From positions 248,001-312,000 of the forward strand of contig NZ_NSGG01000003.1 in NCBI RefSeq assembly GCF_002295065.1: DNA of 64,000 bases. The letters are read 5' to 3'. Position numbers and translations under genes: made by a program. Of this stretch, positions 57,501 to 63,172 are shown piece by piece (positions within the stretch are counted from its first letter, which is position 1; each line of letters opens with the position of its first letter). The notes under the pieces are model-generated. The model worked only from the letters and a program-made list of their open reading frames with translations, did not search any database and was not told the origin of the DNA. Source of the DNA: Mesorhizobium sp. WSM3859 (GTDB lineage Bacteria; Pseudomonadota; Alphaproteobacteria; Rhizobiales; Rhizobiaceae).

Positions 57501-58061
57501 GACCTCGTCGGCCGAGAAAGCGACGATCGCTGTGCGCCGCGGCAGCCGGGTCAGCTTCTTCGACCCGGCATAGGCAAGGTGCGACAGCCGCGGCCGGGTC
57601 ACCACCGATACGCCCTTCAAGAGCTTCTGCAGGATACCATGCATGGTGGCCGCACCCAGCAGCAGCGTCTCCTGGCGGCCGCGCAGATGCAGGACGCGGT
57701 CGGTGAAGATATGGCCGCGCTCGAGATCGCCGGCGAGCTGCACTTCGTCGATGGCGACGAAGGCGGCGTCGGTCTCGCGCGGCATCGCCTCGACGGTGCA
57801 GACCGAATATCTCGCGCCGGCAGGGACGATCTTCTCCTCGCCGGTGATCAGCGCCACCTTGTGGGCGCCGACCTTTTCGCAGACGCGGGCATAGACCTCG
57901 CGGGCGAGCAGCCGGAGCGGCAGGCCGATGATGCCGCTCTCATGCGCAACCATGCGCTCGATGGCGAGATGGGTCTTGCCGGTGTTGGTGGGGCCGAGCA
58001 CGGCCGTCACGTCGCGGCCCGAAAGGATCAGCGGCTGGGAGTGTTTCGGCTGGATATTCAT
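54600..58061 (-). CDS. SUV3-like DEAD/DEAH RNA helicase with very long disordered tail
   Basis: The 1153-residue protein is a superfamily 2 helicase resembling mitochondrial SUV3 and is conserved in alphaproteobacteria. Walker A G-P-T-N-T-G-K-T (23-30), motif II D-E-V-Q (104-107), then A-T-D-A-I-G-M-G-L-N-L and Q-I-A-G-R-A-G-R-H. The SUV3 C-domain extends to about residue 800. The remainder is Ala/Glu/Pro-rich, then very Arg/Gly-rich (RNA-binding). About residues 935-985 are coded by an inserted GC-rich repeat (55108-55259). The start at M-N-I-Q-P-K (58061) was chosen; an in-frame ATG at 58133 would add 24 residues. It heads helicase-S4-fdxA. Confidence 0.88.
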   Translation of the reverse strand: MNIQPKHSQPLILSGRDVTAVLGPTNTGKTHLAIERMVAHESGIIGLPLRLLAREVYARVCEKVGAHKVALITGEEKIVPAGARYSVCTVEAMPRETDAAFVAIDEVQLAGDLERGHIFTDRVLHLRGRQETLLLGAATMHGILQKLLKGVSVVTRPRLSHLAYAGSKKLTRLPRRTAIVAFSADEVYAIAELIRRQQGGAAVVLGALSPRTRNAQVEIFQSGDVDYLVATDAIGMGLNLDLEHVAFAQNRKFDGYQYRNLTAAELGQIAGRAGRHLRDGTFGVTGQVDPFDDDLVAKIEAHDFDPVKVLQWRTADFDFSSLDALKRSTETNAPVEGLTRALPAVDAQALEHLSKDGDIRALATGKERVALLWEACALPDYRKIAPAQHADLIASIYMDLARHGHVDENYMAEQVRRADTTEGDIDTLSHRIAQIRTWTFVSNRPGWLADQLHWQEKTREIEDRLSDALHERLTKRFVDRRTSVLMRRLRENTMPEAEISPTGTVLVEGHHVGELQGFRFTADQSAGGEDAKAVRTAAQKALAAEFDARAERFAACANGDLALGSDGVLRWIGAPIGTLVGGDEALKPRLVLLADEQLTGPARDKVAARAERFVNFQIESLLKPLVDLKNADQLTGIARGIAFQLVEHFGLINRRDIAEEMKSLDQEGRAALRRLGVRFGAYHVFVPALIKPAPAGLVTLLWALKNDGKDKPGFGDVVHALASGRTSVVIDPAFDKTFYKLAGYRNLGRRAVRVDILERLADLIRPATNWKPGLGQRPDGAYDGHAFMVTPPMMSILGATADDMEEILKGLGYRAEAKPAAEVKAKLDALDDAVREQAAAKLATEEAARAAQAAAAEVATTDTVAETSAEGSEPAAVEPVAEAPAEAVAEAAAEPVAGEPAEVPIEVAEEAPAVEETEAVDIAAATELAASADAPTSPSMEEVAARSDAGGGDGGDDTGSADATEAGAPPSPALRADPPHEGEGESSAPAAEAEEPKPVLLWRQARFDHPRQRQRHDNRRDNRPRGGQPAREAGAAGGQPGDRPAHEGRREQSDGAGKPRFDRSKFKPRPDAGDRREGGERREGRPQGERPDRHEGGRRDGRPDWKGNRQDGKGNAPGGKPAFQGKPREERPQRFDPDSPFAKLAALRDQLKK
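55108..55259. repeat. GC-rich dispersed repeat inside the helicase gene
   Basis: The plus strand has CCTTCCCCCTCGTGGGGAGG, GTCGGCGCGCAGCGCCGG and GGGGGGAGC at one end, and CACCCCCACCCGCGTCGCTTC, GCGCCGCGACCTCCTCCATC and GAGGGAGAGGTG at the other. It is like the elements at 42347-42510 and 52505-52625. It keeps the helicase frame open and encodes S-P-S-M-E-E-V-A-A-R-S-D and P-P-S-P-A-L-R-A-D-P-P-H-E-G-E-G-E. Confidence 0.75.
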
Positions 58062-58585
58062 CGGCTCGGAATTAAGTGTTTCTGCCGCTTCTGGTCGGCG
58101 CGCGGCGGCGCCGCCGCGTGTGACAGCCGACACATAGGGATTTAGGACGCCGAGCGAAAGCGGAATGTTCTTTTGGGCTGGCGGGAATCGGCGGACCCGG
58201 TCAAAACCGCCTGGCGTTAACGGGTGGAACGAGTCTGGAACGAATCAGCGACGAATCGCTGACTCGGTCTGATTCAGGTTTTGTTCACGGCTATATGTGG
58301 ATTTTTTGACGGTGAGTCTCACCACATGCTGAATCGGGAAACTGGCCCGATTCATGCTTTGCCTCCGCCGGGATCGAGCCGTCGTTAACTTTTGTCGGTG
58401 AAGGTCGCGGTCGATTCGAGGACCGTCGTCAAGGTTATGAATTTGTTGATTTTTCTTAATCGCTTTTAACGATTCGGGTAAGGTTTTCGCCCTCCGCCGT
58501 TAACATTTCGGCCAAAGCCAGAACGAATCGGCGACGAATCAGAGATGCAGGAAGTTTCCCGGTTTGTTCACCCCTAGATATGGTG

Positions 58586-58594
58586 TTATCCACA
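58586..58594 (+). promoter_or_regulatory. Perfect DnaA box TTATCCACA
   Basis: TTATCCACA is the consensus high-affinity DnaA site. A second, two-mismatch copy on the opposite strand (TGTGGATTT) lies at 58296-58304. It sits within the GANTC cluster. Confidence 0.75.
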
Positions 58595-58707
58595 GCTTAC
58601 CCACCGAGGATTCACAGCTTGTGAGAGGGTTGCGCACAGAGCGCGACGGGGGCTGTTAACTTTTGCGTCCCGAATTGAGGCAAGGTGCCGCGCCGGCTTT
58701 GCTGCTG

Positions 58708-58741
58708 GCGAAAAAGGCGGCCCCGACGCCGGAGCCGCCCC
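58708..58741 (-). terminator. Terminator of phbB
   Basis: On the minus strand GGCGGC...GCCGCC (arms 58716-58721 and 58734-58739) with an extended GC-rich inner stem and a TTTTT run. Confidence 0.8.
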
Positions 58742-58755
58742 GGCGACAAATGATG

Positions 58756-59481
58756 TCAGGCGAAGTACTGGCCGCCATTGGCGGTGATGGTGGAGCCGGT
58801 GATGAAGCCGGCCTCGTCGGAAGCCAGGAAGACGACGCAGCGCGCGATCTCTTCCGGCTCGCCGAGGCGGCCGACGGGGATCTGCGGGATGATGCGCTCA
58901 TTGAGCACCTTCTCGTCGATCGCCTTGACCATGTCGGTGGCGATATAGCCCGGACAGATGACGTTGACGGTGATGCCCGCACGTGCCCCTTCTTGTGCGA
59001 GCGCCTTCGAGAAGCCGATATCGCCGGCCTTCGAGGCCGAATAGTTGACCTGGCCGGCCTGGCCCTTCTGGCCGTTGATCGAGGAAATAGTGATGACGCG
59101 GCCGAACTTGCGGTCGCGCATGCCGCCCCACAGCGGGTGCGTCATGTTGAAGACGCCGGAGAGGTTGGTGTCGATCACTTCCTTCCACTGCGCGGGCGTC
59201 ATCTTGTGGAACATGGCGTCGCGGGTGATGCCGGCATTGTTGACAAGAACTGAGACCGGGCCGAGATCGGCTTCGATCTGCTTGATGCCGGCGGCGCAGG
59301 CATCGTAGTCGGCGACGGACCATTTGTAGACCGGGATGCCGGTCTCGGCCTTGAATTTCTGGGCCGCCTCGTCATTGCCGGCATAGTTGGCCGCGACCGA
59401 ATAGCCGGCGTTCTTCAAGGCGACCGATACCGCAGCACCAATGCCGCGCGACCCGCCGGTGACGATTGCTACTTTGCTCAT
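58756..59481 (-). CDS. phbB: Acetoacetyl-CoA reductase PhbB
   Basis: The 241-residue short-chain dehydrogenase reduces acetoacetyl-CoA to (R)-3-hydroxybutyryl-CoA with NADPH, the second step of polyhydroxybutyrate synthesis. It has V-T-G-G-S-R-G-I-G-A-A, N-N-A-G-I-T-R-D, the catalytic Ser of I-S-S-I-N-G, and Y-S-A-S-K-A-G. Family signature I-C-P-G-Y-I-A-T-D-M-V is present. It follows phaA (120 bp) on the same strand and has a terminator. Confidence 0.95.
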   Translation of the reverse strand: MSKVAIVTGGSRGIGAAVSVALKNAGYSVAANYAGNDEAAQKFKAETGIPVYKWSVADYDACAAGIKQIEADLGPVSVLVNNAGITRDAMFHKMTPAQWKEVIDTNLSGVFNMTHPLWGGMRDRKFGRVITISSINGQKGQAGQVNYSASKAGDIGFSKALAQEGARAGITVNVICPGYIATDMVKAIDEKVLNERIIPQIPVGRLGEPEEIARCVVFLASDEAGFITGSTITANGGQYFA

Positions 59482-59507
59482 GTGGTCCTCCCTTTGAAAT
59501 CGTCTTA

Positions 59508-59602
59508 GCGAATAGGGAGTAGCGAATAGCGAGTAGGGATTTGATGTCCCACCGCGCGTCGCTTTTTCTTCCCTATTCGCTACTCCCTATTTGCTATTCG
59601 CT
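59508..59602. repeat. Inverted minisatellite between phbB and phaA
   Basis: The left arm is made of GCGAATAGGGAGTAGCGAAT and GCGAGTAGGG units (59508-59539); the right arm is the inverted CCCTATTCGCTACTCCC and ATTTGCTATTCGC (59570-59602). The units are GCGAATAG and GAGTAG/GGAGTAG. The right arm adjoins the phaA stop codon. Confidence 0.8.
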
Positions 59603-60786
59603 CACAGCGCTTCCACGCACATGGCGACGCCCATGCCGCCGCCGATGCACAGCGTGGCAAGGCCCTTCCTGGCGCCGCGGCGGCGCATCTCGTAGACCAG
59701 CGTGTTGAAGATGCGGGCGCCGGACGCGCCGATCGGATGGCCGATGGCGATGGCGCCGCCATTGACGTTGACGATCGAGGGGTCCCAGCCCATGCCCTGG
59801 TTGACGGCGCAGGCCTGCGCGGCGAAGGCCTCGTTGGCCTCGACGAGGTCGAGGTCCTTGACCGACCAGCCGGCCTTCTCCAGCGCCCGCTTCGAGGCGG
59901 GAATAGGCCCGGTGCCCATGATCGCCGGGTCGACGCCGGCGGTCGCCCAGGAAACAATGCGCGCCAGCGGGGTGATGCCGCGGCGGGCGGCCTCTGCCTC
60001 GGTCATCAGCAGCGCGCCGGCGGCGCCGTCATTGATGCCGGAGGCATTGGCGGCGGTGACCGTGCCGTCCTTGTCGAAAGCCGGCTTCAGCTTGGTCATG
60101 GCGTCGAGCGTCGCGCCGTGACGGATATATTCGTCCTGGTCGACGACCGTGTCGCCCTTCTTGCCCTTGATGGTGAAGGCGACGATCTCGTCCTTGAACC
60201 TGCCGGCCTTCTGCGCGGCTTCGGCCTTGTTCTGCGAGGCAAGCGCAAAGTCGTCCTGGGTTTCGCGCGTGATCTGGAACTGGCGGGCGACGTTCTCGGC
60301 GGTGTTGCCCATGTGGTAGCCGTTGAAAGCGTCCCACAGGCCGTCCTTGATCATGGTGTCGATCATCTTGTAGTCGCCCATCTTGACGCCGGCGCGCAGA
60401 TGCTCGGCGTGCGGCGACAGCGACATCGATTCCTGGCCGCCGGCGATGATCACCTTGGCATCGCCGGCAGCGATCTGCTGCATGCCGAGCGCGATGGCGC
60501 GCAGGCCAGAGCCGCAAACCTGGTTGAGGCCCCAGGCGGTGGTCTCCTTTGGCAGGCCGGCATTGATCGAGGCCTGGCGGGCCGGGTTCTGTCCCTGAGC
60601 CGCGGTCAGCACCTGGCCGAGGATGACCTCGTCGACTTCCGCGGCCTCGACGCCCGCGCGGGCGAGCAGTTCCTTGATGACCACGGCGCCGAGCTCATGC
60701 GCCGGCGTGGCGGCGAAGCTGCCGTTGAAGGAGCCTACCGCGGTGCGTGCGGCGCTGGCGACGACGATTGAATTGGAAGCGGCCAT
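59602..60786 (-). CDS. phaA: Acetyl-CoA acetyltransferase (beta-ketothiolase) PhaA
   Basis: The 394-residue thiolase condenses two acetyl-CoA to acetoacetyl-CoA. The nucleophile Cys is in [10 protein letters not shown], the His in [14 protein letters not shown] and the second Cys in [18 protein letters not shown] and the CoA-binding loop are typical. The product feeds PhbB. It is divergent from phaR across 306 bp. Confidence 0.96.
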   Translation of the reverse strand: MAASNSIVVASAARTAVGSFNGSFAATPAHELGAVVIKELLARAGVEAAEVDEVILGQVLTAAQGQNPARQASINAGLPKETTAWGLNQVCGSGLRAIALGMQQIAAGDAKVIIAGGQESMSLSPHAEHLRAGVKMGDYKMIDTMIKDGLWDAFNGYHMGNTAENVARQFQITRETQDDFALASQNKAEAAQKAGRFKDEIVAFTIKGKKGDTVVDQDEYIRHGATLDAMTKLKPAFDKDGTVTAANASGINDGAAGALLMTEAEAARRGITPLARIVSWATAGVDPAIMGTGPIPASKRALEKAGWSVKDLDLVEANEAFAAQACAVNQGMGWDPSIVNVNGGAIAIGHPIGASGARIFNTLVYEMRRRGARKGLATLCIGGGMGVAMCVEAL

Positions 60787-61092
60787 TTTCTTCTCCAGAC
60801 TTCGAGGTGTCGTATTTTAGGCTATCGTTGAAGACTTTTCTTGCCCGTTCAATGATCTGAGTCAAACCGGAAATGGGCATGGCCCCCATGCGCGGCAAGC
60901 AGAGCGCGCGCCAGTCGCGGTAACGTGACGTCGGCCGCGCGGCGGATTTTGCAATGGCTGTGCAGCATTAATTGATGCCGCAGTGCACAAACCACTTGGA
61001 ATTGTGACGCTTTTGCGCGTATCCTCGATAGAGGGCGCAATCGTTACCGGCCGCTTACTCCTAGAGGTGCCGGTGTCCTGGGGAGGATACGG
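60787..61092. promoter_or_regulatory. Divergent phaA-phaR control region with a TGC/GCA-rich motif
   Basis: 306 bp without a gene. GTGCA at 60960-60964 and TGCAC at 60984-60988 form a spaced inverted repeat. Within it lies GCAGCATTAATTG (60962-60974), repeated exactly at 63132-63144 in the citrate-synthase-like divergent promoter region. PhaR regulators act on TGC/GCA-rich sites; the phaR gene follows. Confidence 0.6.
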
Positions 61093-61686
61093 ATGGCCGC
61101 AAAAGACGACCCGATCGTCATCAAGAAGTATGCCAATCGCCGGCTCTACAATACCGGCACAAGCACCTATGTGACGCTCGAGGACCTGGCCGAGATGGTC
61201 AAGAAGGGCGAGGAGTTCACGGTCCAGGACGCAAAGACCGGCGACGACATCACTCATCCGGTGCTGACGCAGATCATTTTCGAGCTGGAGAACAAGGACG
61301 GGCAGAACATGCTGCCGATCCCGTTCCTGCGACAGCTCATCTCCTTCTACGGCGATCAGATGCAGATGATCGTGCCGAGTTTCCTCGAACAGTCGATGAT
61401 CGCCTTCTCCAAGGAGCAGGAGCGGTTTCGCGAGCAGCTGAAGGGCGCCTTCGGCAAGACGCCGATCGACATGATGAAGACGCCGATGAAGGCGCTCGAG
61501 GAACAGACACGCCGCAATGTCGAGATGTTCCAGAACGCCATGCGCATGTTCACGCCGTTCCCGCCCGCCGGCAGCAATGCCGCAGCCCCGGCCGAGCCGC
61601 CGAAGAAGGAAGAGAAGTCCGACGATCTGCAGGAATTGAAGGCACAGATCGCGGCCATGCAGCGCAAGCTCGACACGATGTCCTGA
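61093..61686 (+). CDS. phaR: Polyhydroxyalkanoate synthesis repressor PhaR
   Basis: A 197-residue regulator. The N-terminal PhaR domain is conserved: I-V-I-K-K-Y-A-N-R-R-L-Y-N-T-G-T-S-T-Y-V and F-T-V-Q-D-A-K-T-G-D-D-I-T. The PHB accumulation domain follows: T-Q-I-I-F-E-L-E-N and L-P-I-P-F-L-R-Q-L-I-S-F-Y-G. PhaR binds polyhydroxybutyrate and DNA, releasing phasin and other promoters when polymer accumulates. Length is standard; ATG 61093 follows GGGGAGGA. Confidence 0.95.
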   Translation: MAAKDDPIVIKKYANRRLYNTGTSTYVTLEDLAEMVKKGEEFTVQDAKTGDDITHPVLTQIIFELENKDGQNMLPIPFLRQLISFYGDQMQMIVPSFLEQSMIAFSKEQERFREQLKGAFGKTPIDMMKTPMKALEEQTRRNVEMFQNAMRMFTPFPPAGSNAAAPAEPPKKEEKSDDLQELKAQIAAMQRKLDTMS

Positions 61687-61744
61687 CGAGCGCGCCGCCG
61701 TTTGGCGGCGATCGCGAACGCTGGAGATTGGCGCAAAGGCCTAT

Positions 61745-61915
61745 CCCTTCGTCATCTCGGGCTTGACCCGAGGATCCATTCCGTGACCGATGCCGCAGGG
61801 TGCATCGGCGCAGAATTCTTTAATCGTTGCAACGCTTTGGCGTCACGGAATGGATTCTAGGGCCTGCGCGCGTCGCTTCGCTCCTTGCTTCGCCCTAGAA
61901 TGCGACCTCAAACGC
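61745..61915. repeat. Dispersed intergenic repeat after phaR
   Basis: CTTCGTCATCTCGGGCTTGA, CCCGAGG and ATCCATTCCGTGAC (61774-61787), with the exact inverse GTCACGGAATGGAT at 61842-61855. The far end has CTAGGGC...GCCCTAG (61858-61899). The TCGGGCTTGACCCGAGGATCC motif is common in alphaproteobacterial intergenic repeats. Confidence 0.75.
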
Positions 61916-61937
61916 GTCCCGGCTAATCTGCAAAACT

Positions 61938-63083
61938 TCATCCCGCGCTGATAGGCCCGTTATAGCGGGCGCGGGGCCGGATCAGCCTATTGCTGGTCAC
62001 CTGCTCGATGGCGTGCGCGGTCCAGCCGACGCTGCGGCCGAGCGCGAACAGGCGGAAGGGCGCATCGGCCGGCAGGCGCAGGCTGCGCGTTGTAGCGGCC
62101 AGGGCGAAATCGATGTTCGGATGCAGGCCGGTCGCGGCAAGGACCGCCTTGCGCAGCCGCGACAGCCCGTCGTCGATCTCGAGGCCGGAGAAGAGGCCCT
62201 CGGCGCGCGGGTCGCCTTCCGGATAGAGCGGATGGCCGAAGCCCGGCAGCGGCCGGTCATGCGCGAGCCAGCGGGCGATCGCTTCATCGGGACCCAGGCG
62301 CTCCGCATCCTCGACCAGCGCGATCGCCGCAGCACCGGCGCCGCCATGGCGCGGGCCGCTCAGCGTCGCGAGACCCGCGAGCAGGCAGGCGGCGACCGGT
62401 GCGCCGGTCGAAGCCGCGACGCGGGCGGCGAAGGTCGAAGCGTTGAGCTCGTGGTCGGCCAAAAGCACCAGCGCCCTGCGGATAAGGTCGGCGCCGCCAG
62501 CTTCCACCGACCAGCCTTGCGCCAGCCTCGCATGCACGGGCTCGGAATCCGGCGCTGCGCCGAGCGCGGTGGCCAGCGCGCTGGTCGCTGCGGCGCCGTC
62601 CTGCTGCAGCATGGCCGGCCTGCGGCCGAGCGAGGGCCAGCCTTCGGCCGCGAGCGCCGAGAGCCTGGCGAAAGCCGTCGGCGTGCCGCTCTGCCGGGCG
62701 GCCGACGGCGTCAGCGAGGCGAACGACACCGGACGGTCGGAGGCCCACAGGAGTTCGGCGGTCTCCTCCAGCGTCGCCGCCGCCGAAAGCGCCACCGCGT
62801 CCTTGCCGCGATAGATCAGCCGGCCATGCAGCACCGTCGAGATCGACGTGGCGACGGCCGGTTCGCCCCAGGCGATGGCGCTTTCGGCGATCGCCTGCGG
62901 GCTCCGTCCGCGGTCGCGACGCGTGGCAAGTGCTGCGATGTCGTCGGCGCGGTACTGGCTGCGGCGCGGGTCGGCGTCGTCCGGCTTCATGCCGATACGG
63001 CCGCGGCTGACATAGGCATAGAGCGTCTGCGGCCGGACATTCAGCCGCTCCAGCGCCTGCTCCCGCGTCAGCCATTCCGTCAT
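61938..63083 (-). CDS. Citrate synthase-like protein with N-terminal helix-turn-helix
   Basis: The 381-residue protein starts with an excisionase/MerR-like helix-turn-helix (L-T-R-E-Q-A-L-E-R-L-N-V-R-P-Q-T-L-Y-A-Y-V-S-R-G) that ordinary citrate synthase lacks. Citrate synthase motifs follow: L-A-D-H-E-L-N-A-S-T-F, G-P-R-H-G-G-A and P-G-F-G-H-P-L-Y-P-E-G-D-P-R-A (His and Asp catalytic positions). It may be a type of citrate/2-methylcitrate synthase that also acts on DNA or a related condensing enzyme. The start at MTEWLTR is chosen; an ATG 10 codons upstream adds a stretch without family similarity. It diverges from another citrate synthase-like gene. Confidence 0.85.
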   Translation of the reverse strand: MTEWLTREQALERLNVRPQTLYAYVSRGRIGMKPDDADPRRSQYRADDIAALATRRDRGRSPQAIAESAIAWGEPAVATSISTVLHGRLIYRGKDAVALSAAATLEETAELLWASDRPVSFASLTPSAARQSGTPTAFARLSALAAEGWPSLGRRPAMLQQDGAAATSALATALGAAPDSEPVHARLAQGWSVEAGGADLIRRALVLLADHELNASTFAARVAASTGAPVAACLLAGLATLSGPRHGGAGAAAIALVEDAERLGPDEAIARWLAHDRPLPGFGHPLYPEGDPRAEGLFSGLEIDDGLSRLRKAVLAATGLHPNIDFALAATTRSLRLPADAPFRLFALGRSVGWTAHAIEQVTSNRLIRPRARYNGPISAG

Positions 63084-63127
63084 TTGCCGCCTTACATTGA
63101 TTATCTTGATCAAGATTGATGCATTGA

Positions 63128-63154
63128 TTGCGCAGCATTAATTGCAATGCGCAA
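63128..63154. promoter_or_regulatory. Palindromic motif in the divergent citrate-synthase promoter region
   Basis: TTGCGC (63128-63133) and GCGCAA (63149-63154) form an inverted repeat. Between them GCAGCATTAATTG equals the 13-mer upstream of phaR. The region (63084-63172) is AT-richer than its flanks, and also has TTGATC-like half-sites; it is the only space for both promoters. Confidence 0.55.
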
Positions 63155-63172
63155 AAGGTCAAGGAGACGATC

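Larger units (their letters stand above)
58062..58755. promoter_or_regulatory. Region rich in GANTC, GTTAAC and DnaA-box motifs (origin-like or helicase promoter)
   Basis: 694 bp between the phbB 3' end and the helicase start, with no gene. There are 13 GANTC sites between 58231 and 58613 (58231, 58242, 58253, 58261, 58271, 58314, 58331, 58349, 58413, 58471, 58525, 58536, 58609). Four GTTAAC sites start at 58216, 58384, 58499 and 58655. A near-identical 19-mer AACGAATC[A/G]GCGACGAATC occurs at 58239 and 58522. Its middle (58436-58480) is AT-rich. A perfect DnaA box is at 58586. The helicase promoter must also be here. Confidence 0.7.

Noticed and set aside
58456-58469. TTAATCGCTTTTAAC as a CtrA box
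   Set aside because: The two TTAA are separated by six bases, not seven, so it is not a canonical CtrA site.
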